From assembly GCA_964511645.1 (NCBI GenBank), contig CAZEGV010000070.1, positions 1-11,821 on the forward strand: a stretch of DNA of 11,821 bases. Direction: 5' to 3'. Of this stretch, positions 1 through 7,078 are shown piece after piece (within the stretch, counting starts at the first letter, position 1; each line of letters begins with the position of its first letter). The stretch is from CAZEGV01 sp964511645 (GTDB taxonomy: Bacteria; Bacteroidota; Bacteroidia; Cytophagales; JAAEPT01). The notes under the pieces are model-generated. The model worked only from the letters and a program-made list of their open reading frames with translations. It had not been told where the DNA came from and made no database searches. The position numbers and the translations under genes are program-made.

Positions 1-53
1 ATGCAAAAAACAATTCAATCTAATCTAGACGCATATTATAGTTAAACTGGTAT
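1..53 (+). mobile_element. MITE-like repeat, partial copy (right end only)
   Basis: This is the last 53 bases of the element that occurs complete at 2359-2517, in the same orientation, cut off by the window start. Aligned by eye it matches the complete copy at 49 of 53 positions, with differences at 1, 24, 25 and 31. It is therefore older or more diverged than the other copies. It ends in the shared terminus TTATAGTTAAACTGGTA, followed by TAA at 53-55, which is the TWA trinucleotide type seen at every other observable element end. There is no coding content. The gene at 137 begins 84 bases beyond it, so the element end lies in that gene's upstream region and could affect its promoter; I see no convincing promoter to confirm this. 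Confidence 0.85.
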
Positions 54-136
54 AATTAAAAAGTTGCATTTGTGACTTGAATTCAGCTGTCTTTCAGATA
101 CTAAAAAAAAATTCTTACTAAGAGAAAATAAATGTT

Positions 137-1924
137 ATGAAAAAAATACTACTTGCGTGCTCTATTTTCCTTTTAGGAAATCAAATTATTAATGCTCAAA
201 CGCTTTCTGCTGGAGATATAGCTATAATTGGTGTAAATGAAGATGCTGGTCCAGTTGCTGGAGAAGATCATAGTTTTACATGGATTGCACTTAAAGCAAT
301 ACCTGCTGGTGAAATCATTTATTTTACCGATCAAGGAGTAAATATTAACTCTATGACTTGGTTTGGAAATACTGAAAATCACTATAGTTGGACTGCACCT
401 TTAGGAGGGATATCTTGTGGCACTATTGTACATGTTTATGAAGATGGTTCTACTAATAATCTAGTTGCAATTGGTGGAGGAACGATGTCAGGTATACTTT
501 TTGGTTCTGGATGGAACTTAAGTAGTGGAGACCAAGTCTTAGCTTATCAAGCTACTGGAGCAAGATCAGCTATTGGTAGTACAACTTTTATAGCAGGAAT
601 TCATTTAAATGATGATTTATCAGATGGAGAATCAAACGGATGGACAACGACAACATATAACTCAACTGGAGTTGCTCAATGTCACTTACCCCCCGGATTA
701 ACTGATGGAGTTAATTGTATTTCTTTGCACAGCCCTGCGAGTCATGAAAATGATAATAATAAATATATAGGGACATTAACGGGAACTGCTGCTACACTGA
801 GAGCATTAATCAACTCTCCATTTCCTTCAGGTAACTGGAGTGGAGATAATGGATCAACTGCAACAGTTAGTATTTCTGTCGGGGCTTACTCTCCATCAGT
901 AACTTGTCCTGCTCCCTGTACTAATCCAAGTGTACCATCACCAACAGTCTTAACAAATAATATTTGTCCAAGTACCGATGTAACTTTATCGTGGACGGGA
1001 AATTTAAATGATGCAACTCTTTGGCATATATATACTTCATCTTGTGGAGTAACTCAATTAGCAACCACAGCAAGTAATTCATTAGTAGTTTCACCATCTG
1101 TTACGACTACTTATTACATAAGAGGAGAAGATGGAGCAGGTTGTGTAGATGAATCTACAGGGTTATGTGGTTCCTATACTGTTATAGTAGATAAAACAGC
1201 GTCAAGTATTACTTCTGCAACAGCTAGTACAAACAACGTTTGTGCAAGTACTTCAGTAGATGTAACTGCTAATGGTGTAACTGCTGGTTCAGGAGCTACT
1301 TTAACTTGGTACACAGGTGCTGGAGGAATAGGTTCTAACCTAGGTGGATCTAACCCTTTAAGTGTTAGTCCAGCTACAACAACAACTTATTATGCTCGTT
1401 TAGCGGGAACTTGTAACACAGTTGAAACGTCAATTACTGTTATAGTTTTACCTGCTATTGATACATCGACAACTACAAATGGTTTCGATATAACTTCTAA
1501 CCAAACAGGAGCAACTTATCAATGGATAAATTGTAACAATGGTAGCACAATTATTGCAGGGAAAACAAATGCTACGTACACTGCAACTGCAAACGGAGAT
1601 TACGCCGTAATTGTAACAATGGGTTCTTGTTCTGATACTTCGGTTTGTGTAAACATTAATGTTTTAAGTATTAACGAAAGTAGCTTCGGGAAAAATATTC
1701 AGCTATCTCCAAATCCTACTAATGGAAACGTAACGATTTCTAATATTGAACCTTCAATTACAACAATCAGTATATTTGATGTTACAGGAAAAAAAGTTTA
1801 CAGCTTGAGTAATATTAATAAATCAGAAGTTCAAATTTCATTAACTGATTTCGGTAAAGGAGTTTATTTTGTTAAACTAACAGGCAATCAGCAACAAAAA
1901 GTAATTAAACTGATAAACAGGTAA
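137..1924 (+). CDS. Secreted T9SS cargo protein with Ig-like repeats and C-terminal type A sorting domain
   Basis: This 595-residue protein is exported by Sec and then probably carried over the outer membrane by the type IX secretion system. Residues 1-20 are a signal peptide (MKK, a hydrophobic core, INA before Gln21). Residues about 22-255 form a beta-rich N-terminal domain opening with SAGDIAIIG and later IPAGEIIYFTDQG, resembling the lamin-tail-like or esterase-associated modules of Bacteroidota surface proteins. Cysteine-containing Ig-like or PKD-like units follow at about 264-351 and 353-437; both carry a TTTYY motif (323-327 and 415-419). A third, more diverged unit lies at 440-508. 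Residues 520-595 fit the T9SS type A sorting domain: LSPNPTNG, then ISIFDVTGKKV, then GVYFVKL, with a basic C-terminus. The sorting domain is normally removed on export. No catalytic motif is visible, so an adhesin or matrix role is only an inference. It is monocistronic, with its own terminator at 1945. The ATG at 137 is chosen because the signal peptide starts there. Confidence 0.9.
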   Translation: MKKILLACSIFLLGNQIINAQTLSAGDIAIIGVNEDAGPVAGEDHSFTWIALKAIPAGEIIYFTDQGVNINSMTWFGNTENHYSWTAPLGGISCGTIVHVYEDGSTNNLVAIGGGTMSGILFGSGWNLSSGDQVLAYQATGARSAIGSTTFIAGIHLNDDLSDGESNGWTTTTYNSTGVAQCHLPPGLTDGVNCISLHSPASHENDNNKYIGTLTGTAATLRALINSPFPSGNWSGDNGSTATVSISVGAYSPSVTCPAPCTNPSVPSPTVLTNNICPSTDVTLSWTGNLNDATLWHIYTSSCGVTQLATTASNSLVVSPSVTTTYYIRGEDGAGCVDESTGLCGSYTVIVDKTASSITSATASTNNVCASTSVDVTANGVTAGSGATLTWYTGAGGIGSNLGGSNPLSVSPATTTTYYARLAGTCNTVETSITVIVLPAIDTSTTTNGFDITSNQTGATYQWINCNNGSTIIAGKTNATYTATANGDYAVIVTMGSCSDTSVCVNINVLSINESSFGKNIQLSPNPTNGNVTISNIEPSITTISIFDVTGKKVYSLSNINKSEVQISLTDFGKGVYFVKLTGNQQQKVIKLINR

Positions 1925-1944
1925 CCAAATCATAACTAATTATT

Positions 1945-1980
1945 ACCCCTATGTAATTCTAAATATTACATAGGGGTTTA
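1945..1980 (+). terminator. Rho-independent terminator of the T9SS cargo gene
   Basis: A perfect 13-bp stem pairs 1945-1957 (ACCCCTATGTAAT) with 1965-1977 (ATTACATAGGGGT) around a 7-base loop, starting 20 bases after the stop codon at 1922-1924. The downstream T tract is short (GTTTA), so termination efficiency is uncertain, but position and stem quality fit the end of this transcript. Confidence 0.75.
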
Positions 1981-2139
1981 AGTAGTAAAAATGAAGATTA
2001 GTTCATTAAATAAACATAGTGTGGCAAGAATCGATTACGGAAAAAAAAGGGATTAAAATATTTTAGAGAAAAATAATATTAAAAAATGGTGGCTTAACAC
2101 CTAAATTTAGATAATCTTACTCAATACAATATACACCTT

Positions 2140-2941
2140 ATGATTATACAGTCAAAAGCGGTGACGAGATTAAGGATGTTTTTTTTTCTTAACTTAAATC
2201 AAAAAATATTTTCTTTACTACTATTATTAGCTGTCCTTACTACATCTTGCAAGGGAGCACATAAGCAAATTTCTCTTAATAAGGAAGAAAGTATTCAGCT
2301 ATCCATACCCGACTCTTTAAGTATTACGGTCAAAGCAATTAATTTAAGTGAGGATGTTATACCATTTTAACTATAAGATAAGTCATTTATCCTGTTTGTT
2401 TTTACACTCTCTTCGTTAAAATAATTTACCTTAACCAGTTATGCTAAATCATTTTTCCTCGATATTGCAAAAAACAATTCAATCTAAATTAGACTCATAT
2501 TATAGTTAAACTGGTATTAGTCATTTTTCAACTAAAAATGACGAAATTTTAATCCTTGTTTATAAAACGAATGACTCTTTAAGTCTCAATCATCTTTTAT
2601 TTAGCAAACAGCTAAAGTTAGATGAAAAAATACGAGAGAAAAAATTTTGGATTTCAACAGGCAGTAACTTAATTGAAAGTGATTTACTCTTTTTCCTTAT
2701 TGAGCAAGACTCTGAAACTCCAATTGAACAAATAGATCCAATAATTAGGGTCTATTACCAACAAATAATTTCTGCTTTCAAAAACAGAGATTATTTAGAA
2801 ATAGAGAAATATCTTGGGGATGAAGATCTATTAGGCGTGAAAATAATTACAGCATTAGGTAAGAAACACCCAGTAAAATTCAACTTCAGCGGAATTCAAC
2901 GGCTTGACAAATATGAATATTCAATCAATATTGGAGAGTAA
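2140..2941 (+). pseudogene. Putative lipoprotein gene disrupted by a MITE-like insertion
   Basis: The 5' part (2140-2370) encodes a basic N-terminus, a hydrophobic stretch (IFSLLLLLAVLTTSC) and a cysteine that would be lipidated, so an envelope lipoprotein is likely. Reading then enters the element at 2359 and stops 76 codons in, at 2368-2370. The 3' part continues open from 2519 to the TAA at 2939-2941, ending in KYEYSINIGE. The two halves lie in different frames in the present sequence. Deleting 2360-2519 (157-bp core plus one TTA duplication, 160 bases) joins them in one frame with no internal stop, giving about 213 codons and the junction SEDV-SHFSTKND. An alternative start at 2176 would shorten the protein by 12 residues. 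I do not recognise the family. The restored C-terminal half is rich in alternating hydrophobic and charged residues (EILILVYK, IRVYYQQIISAF). Its 3' end overlaps the convergent aminotransferase gene by 17 bases. A truncated 76-residue product might still be made. Confidence 0.88.
2359..2517 (+). mobile_element. MITE-like repeat, complete copy inserted in lipoprotein gene
   Basis: This non-coding unit of 159 bases has terminal inverted repeats. The left end (ATACCATTTTAACTATAAG, continuing to 2384) and the reverse complement of the right end (ATACCAGTTTAACTATAAT, 2517 back to 2492) match at 23 of 26 positions. The reverse complement of 11611-11769 is identical except at 2431 (T here, G there), so 158 of 159 match. 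The likely transposed core is 2360-2516 (TACCA to TGGTA), flanked by the direct repeat TTA at 2357-2359 and 2517-2519. That choice of boundary restores the frame of the interrupted gene. It encodes no transposase, so movement would need one supplied in trans. A 3-bp TNA target is known for some IS5-family subgroups, which is suggestive but not proof of the parent element. Confidence 0.92.
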
Positions 2942-4100
2942 CATTTAACCTGTCATACGCCTTTTTCATCCTGTCTTCTGGTACGCAGAGAGAGAGTCTA
3001 ATAAAACCTTCTCCATTAGAACCAAAAATCATCCCAGGGGTGAAAAAAACATGCCTTTCGGCTAAAATCTTGTCTATAAACGCGGGAATGTCTTGTATAG
3101 CATTATCTGCTTTTGGCTTTGCCCAGACAAATAAACCTTCTTGAGAGGTATTGTACTCAAAGCCAAGTAAATCAAGAATTTTATAACACCACTCTCTTCT
3201 AATGGCATAAATAGCATTGCGTTCTTGGTGCCAAGCATTGTCTAGCTGTAAAGCTTTGATAGAAGCTTCTTGAATGCCTTTAAACATCCCAGAATCAATA
3301 TTACTTTTCACTCGAAGAGCAAGGTCTACATATTCTTTTTTACCCAAAAACATCCCTACTCTCCAGCCAGCCATATTATGTGATTTAGAAAAAGAATTAA
3401 ATTCAATGGCTACCTCATCCGCACCTTTCAAAGAAAGGATACTTATTGGTCTTTGTTTGTTCAGTACAAGGCTGTAAGGATTGTCGTGGCACAAAAGAAT
3501 TTTGTGTTTTTTAGCGAAAGCGATATACTGCTCAAAAACATCTTTACGGGCAGGAGCTCCAGTTGGCATATGTGGATAATTGAGCCACATGATTTTGACT
3601 TTAGATAAGTCTTGTTTTTCTATTTCATCAAAATCTGGATACCAGTTATTGCTTTCTTTAAGGTCGTAATAACAGGTTTTCCCTCCTAGTAACCTGGTAA
3701 GAGAAGTATAAGTAGGGTAGCCTGGATTAGGGACTAAGACTTCATCTCCAGGATTCACAAAAGCCAATGTGACGTGTAGAATTCCTTCTTTAGAACCCAT
3801 CATAGGTAATATATTGTCTTTAGCGTCTAGTTGAACATTATAAGTGCTTTTGTACCAGTTAGCCATTTCTTCTCTTAGCTCTGGAATACCTTTGTAGGCT
3901 TGATATCCATGATTACTGTGGCCCTTAGCACTATCTGAAAGTTCTTGTATTACACTTTCATCAGGGGGTAAATCGGGGCTCCCAATTCCAAAATTGATAA
4001 CATCCTTCCCTTCGGCTATCATTCCTCTAATGTCCTCTAGTTTTTGTGCAAAGTAATATGCTTTTACGCCAGTTAGGCGGTCTGCTGCCGAAATAATCAT
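2925..4100 (-). CDS. PLP-dependent class I/II aminotransferase of the phenylalanine cluster
   Basis: This 391-residue fold-type I aminotransferase is full length for the family. Visible motifs are the N-terminal INFGIGSPDLPP (35-46), the phosphate-side MGSKEG (101-106), PNPGYPTY (124-131), the NYPHMPTG loop (174-181), DNPY (206-209, with Asp206 expected to pair with the pyridine nitrogen), and SFSKSHNMAGWRVG, in which Lys239 is the Schiff-base lysine. FIRLSL contains Arg368, expected to bind the substrate carboxylate. In the usual NPTG signature the Asn is replaced by Met178. The start ATG overlaps the pheA stop by 4 bases (ATGA), so the two are translationally coupled. In Bacteroidota such a gene usually sits in an aromatic cluster, so it probably transaminates phenylpyruvate or related keto acids. 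Alanine, aspartate or LL-diaminopimelate-type specificity cannot be excluded from sequence. The cluster ends here, followed by the broken lipoprotein gene on the other strand. Confidence 0.9.
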   Translation of the reverse strand: MIISAADRLTGVKAYYFAQKLEDIRGMIAEGKDVINFGIGSPDLPPDESVIQELSDSAKGHSNHGYQAYKGIPELREEMANWYKSTYNVQLDAKDNILPMMGSKEGILHVTLAFVNPGDEVLVPNPGYPTYTSLTRLLGGKTCYYDLKESNNWYPDFDEIEKQDLSKVKIMWLNYPHMPTGAPARKDVFEQYIAFAKKHKILLCHDNPYSLVLNKQRPISILSLKGADEVAIEFNSFSKSHNMAGWRVGMFLGKKEYVDLALRVKSNIDSGMFKGIQEASIKALQLDNAWHQERNAIYAIRREWCYKILDLLGFEYNTSQEGLFVWAKPKADNAIQDIPAFIDKILAERHVFFTPGMIFGSNGEGFIRLSLCVPEDRMKKAYDRLNVTLQY

Positions 4101-4960
4101 TTCTCTATCTTGTATGCTTCTAATCCTGTGTAATCTATTTCAAATTTTTTGTACTCACCCAATATTGTAGGATTAACTACAAGTTTAGATAAGTTTTCAT
4201 AACATTTTAATACTTTAATGTAATCATCATACACACAGTCGATATAAAAAGTGTATTGATCTGGTTTGCCAATAATTGGTATTGAATGTATACTAGATAA
4301 ATTCACATTATTACCAACAATAATCTCTAAGGCTTTTGCCAAAGCACCTACTTGATGAGGCAACTCAAAGCTTAATGTTGATTTGTTAAGTTCTGCACGA
4401 GGGTGATAATGTTTTTGTTTTTTTGAGAGGACAAAAAATCGTGTATAGTTGAGTTTAATTGTCTCGATGCTAGGGGCTAATATTTCTAATCCATACCGTT
4501 CTGCCGCTAGTTCTCCAGCAATTGCTGCTACGCCTTTTAATTGGTTTTCTTTAATGTCTTTAGCGGCATCTGCTGTGTCGTGATATTCTTTAATACTTAT
4601 GTGAGGGTACTCGTTAAGGTATTCTTTGCATTGTAGTAATGCCATATAATGAGATTTTATTTCTGTAATTTGAGTGATGTCCTGCCCAGGTAAAACCATC
4701 AAATTTTGCTTAATACGCAATTTATACTCTCCAACTATATTTAAGCCATAATCTTGAATTAAAGAAAAATTAGGCAAAATATAACCTGCAATAGAATTTT
4801 CGATAGCCATTAAAGCATAGTCTACTTCTCCCTTGTCTAGTTTTTCGCAAACCTCACGAAAAGTATCATTACAATCAATCGTAAAATTTTCGGTTTTAAA
4901 AAAAAACCTAGTGGCAATGTCATGAAAGGAAGCATTACCTCCCTGTATAGCTACTTTCAT
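4097..4960 (-). CDS. pheA: Prephenate dehydratase with C-terminal ACT domain
   Basis: This cytosolic enzyme converts prephenate to phenylpyruvate, the committed step to phenylalanine. The 287 residues are the normal length for a monofunctional dehydratase with a regulatory domain. There is no chorismate mutase domain. The catalytic part (1-180) shows VAIQGGNASFHDIA (3-16, matching the family GxxGSFS start), AIENSIAG (52-59), HDTADAA (127-133) and NYTRFFVL (171-178), with Thr173 of the TRF motif essential in the family. The ACT domain spans about 194-275, with LPHQVGALAKAL (200-211) matching the GAL element. The ESRP motif that helps bind phenylalanine in other bacteria is not recognisable; the equivalent segment reads SIHSIPIIGKP (223-233), so feedback may be altered or simply lineage-typical. 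The start overlaps the upstream stop by one base (TAATG) and the stop overlaps the aminotransferase start by four, so it is the middle gene of a coupled three-gene operon. Confidence 0.95.
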   Translation of the reverse strand: MKVAIQGGNASFHDIATRFFFKTENFTIDCNDTFREVCEKLDKGEVDYALMAIENSIAGYILPNFSLIQDYGLNIVGEYKLRIKQNLMVLPGQDITQITEIKSHYMALLQCKEYLNEYPHISIKEYHDTADAAKDIKENQLKGVAAIAGELAAERYGLEILAPSIETIKLNYTRFFVLSKKQKHYHPRAELNKSTLSFELPHQVGALAKALEIIVGNNVNLSSIHSIPIIGKPDQYTFYIDCVYDDYIKVLKCYENLSKLVVNPTILGEYKKFEIDYTGLEAYKIEK

Positions 4961-5484
4961 TAATCAAATAATTGTCTAGCTTCATTTTTGACAATAGCCA
5001 AAGCAGCATATACTGGATCAATTTTCTCCTGTGCCATTCGCTCAAAAATTGCCCTTGCCAAATCAATAGATGTGTTTTCTCCTGAGATTCTAGAAGACGC
5101 ATCGTTAATAAGCATTGTGAGGGATTCTACGGCTTGCTTTACTGCTGACCATGCAGTATCACTTAAGTACATCTGCTGTGCATAGTTATGAGTAAATTCT
5201 TCTCTGATTTCTTGTAATAAAATAGCGTGTAAATGTGCCGAAGTAAATGAAGCATCATTTACTCTTAATACAAGGTTATTAGGAGAAATCCTTTCTAAAA
5301 ATAAACACATACGTTCATAAGCCTGCAAACGAATAGGTAATACAGTTTCTTGTACATTGAGCTTTTTGTCAATCATTTTGATTTTAGCTTCTTTGTCCAA
5401 AAAAGACTTCATAGCCAAGTACATAGCAAAAAGAACCAAAGTGGCAGGGATTGTTGCTGTTAAAAATAATGTAATGTTTTCCAT
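4960..5484 (-). CDS. Membrane-anchored protein of unknown function, first gene of the pheA operon
   Basis: I do not recognise this 174-residue protein with a confident family name. Residues 5-27 form one hydrophobic segment (ITLFLTATIPATLVLFAMYLA), followed by KSFLDKEAKIK, so it is probably a single-pass inner-membrane protein with the rest in the cytoplasm. The remainder (about 30-174) looks helical and amphipathic, with LPIRLQAYERMCLFLERISP (49-68), LHAILLQEIREEFTHNYAQQ and a central helix around AWSAVKQAVESLTMLIND. No cysteine or histidine metal site or nucleotide-binding motif is seen. It is the promoter-proximal gene and shares TAATG with pheA, so it is co-translated with phenylalanine biosynthesis, although nothing in it suggests an enzyme. 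A structural or scaffolding role is possible but unsupported. Length, composition and tight coupling make it a real gene. Confidence 0.85.
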   Translation of the reverse strand: MENITLFLTATIPATLVLFAMYLAMKSFLDKEAKIKMIDKKLNVQETVLPIRLQAYERMCLFLERISPNNLVLRVNDASFTSAHLHAILLQEIREEFTHNYAQQMYLSDTAWSAVKQAVESLTMLINDASSRISGENTSIDLARAIFERMAQEKIDPVYAALAIVKNEARQLFD

Positions 5485-5568
5485 AATGATGAATATTTAA
5501 TAATACTGCAAATTATAAAAAATCACAGCAGTATGAAAATCTTTTGTGTAAACAGTTTTTGATTCAAT

Positions 5569-5606
5569 AAAAAAGAGCTTCTAATTTTCATTAAAAGCTC
5601 TTTTTT
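5569..5606 (-). terminator. Rho-independent terminator downstream of lpdA
   Basis: AAAAAAGAGCTT at 5569-5580 pairs with AAGCTCTTTTTT at 5595-5606 around a 14-base loop. On the minus strand the stem starts about 20 bases beyond the lpdA stop and ends in a TTTTTT run, as expected for the end of the sucA-sucB-lpdA transcript. It also separates that operon from the pheA operon, whose first start codon lies about 85 bases further on. The plus-strand reading also has a long T run, so it could act in both directions, although no plus-strand gene ends here. Confidence 0.8.
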
Positions 5607-5626
5607 TTTCAAATATAATGAGCATA

Positions 5627-7024
5627 CTACATATGCAAAGACCTATTATCTGTTGCTGCCAAACACGCCTCTTTTATTGCTTCTGTAAATGTTGGATGAG
5701 CATGAGATATTCTCGTTAAATCCTCTGCTGATGCCCTAAATTCCATTGCTACAACTGCTTCAGCAATCATATCTGCAGCTCTAGGTCCAATAATATGAAC
5801 TCCCAAAATCTCATCTGTGTCTTTATGAGCCAATACTTTTACCTGCCCGTCTAAATCCATAGATGCTCTAGCTCTACCTAATGCCTTAAAAGGGAAAGCA
5901 CCTTTTTTGTAAGGAGTTCCGTTTGCTTTTAACTCTTCTTCGGTAGCACCAACTGCGGCTACTTCTGGCCAAGTATATACAACACCTGGGATTAGGTTAT
6001 AATGAATGTGAGGGTGTTGTCCTGCTAATTTTTCAGCTACAAATACACCTTCTTCTTCGGCCTTGTGTGCAAGCATTGCCCCTTTTATAACATCACCAAT
6101 AGCATAGATATTAGGAACAGAGGTTTGTAAATTTTCATTAACGTCTACCCTACCTCTTTCATCTACTTTTACTCCAGCATTTTCTAATCCTAAGCCATCA
6201 GTATAAGGTTTACGACCAATAGAGACTAAGCAATAATCTCCTTTGAAGGTGATTTTTTCTCCTTTAGCATTTTCTGCTTCTATAACAGCTTGTTTACCTA
6301 CTGTTTTTACACTTGTTACTTTGTGTTTGAAATGAAAAGTAAAACCTTCTTTTTTCAAAACTTTTTGAATTTCTTTACCAAGCATTTTATCCATTGTAGG
6401 GATAAGTGCATCAGCATATTCAATTACTTCTACCTCAGCACCAAGTCGTGCATACACAGACCCGAGCTCTAAGCCAATTACTCCACCACCAATAACGATG
6501 AATTTCTTAGGCACTTCTTTTAGCTTTAAAGCTTCTGTAGAAGTCAATACTCTCTTTTTGTCAAATTCTACAAATGGCAACATCAACGGTTTAGATCCTG
6601 TTGCAATAATTGTATGCTTAGATTGAATTTCTTTTGATTTTCCTTTGTCATCTGTTACCTTAATAGTAGTAGCGTTAACGAAAGAACCTACCCCTCTCAG
6701 CACTTCTATTTTATTTTTTTTCATCAAATAATCAAGCCCAGCAGTAGTCTGAGAAACTACGTCATCTTTACGCTGAATCATTTTTGCCAGATCAATTTTA
6801 GGTTTGCTAATTTTAATACCGTGGGCTTCAAAATTATGCAGTGCATTATGATAATGCTCCGAAGAATCTAATAAAGCCTTAGAAGGAATACACCCTACAT
6901 TCAAGCAAGTTCCGCCAAGGGTAGAATATTTCTCAATAAGAGCTGTTTTAAAACCCAGTTGAGCACACCTTATTGCTGCTACATATCCCCCAGGTCCTGA
7001 TCCGATTATTGTTACGTCGTACAT
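5627..7024 (-). CDS. lpdA: Dihydrolipoyl dehydrogenase (E3)
   Basis: This FAD flavoprotein reoxidises the dihydrolipoyl arms of the E2 component and passes electrons to NAD+. The 465 residues are standard for E3. The FAD dinucleotide fold begins at residue 3 with GSGPGG (8-13). The redox-active disulfide is Cys40 and Cys45 in GGTCLNVGCIPSK. The NAD-binding fold has GGGVIG (179-184), and the second FAD contact is IYAIGD (306-311). The C-terminal dimerisation domain holds the HAHPTFTE motif, with His443 and Glu448 as the expected base pair acting on the active site of the partner subunit. It lies 54 bases after sucB on the same strand and ahead of a terminator, so it is the last gene of the 2-oxoglutarate dehydrogenase operon. 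It may also serve pyruvate and branched-chain complexes encoded elsewhere. No residue expected for catalysis is missing. Confidence 0.97.
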   Translation of the reverse strand: MYDVTIIGSGPGGYVAAIRCAQLGFKTALIEKYSTLGGTCLNVGCIPSKALLDSSEHYHNALHNFEAHGIKISKPKIDLAKMIQRKDDVVSQTTAGLDYLMKKNKIEVLRGVGSFVNATTIKVTDDKGKSKEIQSKHTIIATGSKPLMLPFVEFDKKRVLTSTEALKLKEVPKKFIVIGGGVIGLELGSVYARLGAEVEVIEYADALIPTMDKMLGKEIQKVLKKEGFTFHFKHKVTSVKTVGKQAVIEAENAKGEKITFKGDYCLVSIGRKPYTDGLGLENAGVKVDERGRVDVNENLQTSVPNIYAIGDVIKGAMLAHKAEEEGVFVAEKLAGQHPHIHYNLIPGVVYTWPEVAAVGATEEELKANGTPYKKGAFPFKALGRARASMDLDGQVKVLAHKDTDEILGVHIIGPRAADMIAEAVVAMEFRASAEDLTRISHAHPTFTEAIKEACLAATDNRSLHM

Positions 7025-7078
7025 ATTTTATGTGTTAAGTTTGTACAAAATTCATTGTATTGAAATTCAGTTTTATCC

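Noticed and set aside
64..106. Possible promoter for the T9SS gene (TTG at 77-79, TA at 99-100, spacing 19)
   Set aside because: The spacing fits, but the -7 half lacks TTTG (it reads TACTAAAA), so the match is too weak to list.
1991..2056. 21-codon open frame (MKISSLNKHSVARIDYGKKRD) after the first terminator
   Set aside because: It is too short to support, with no ribosome binding site and no recognisable similarity. It may be chance or the remnant of something older.
2359..2517. Element acting as a small RNA or protein gene
   Set aside because: It has no reading frame of useful length and no strong hairpin-plus-T-run. The inverted ends and target duplications are explained by transposition.
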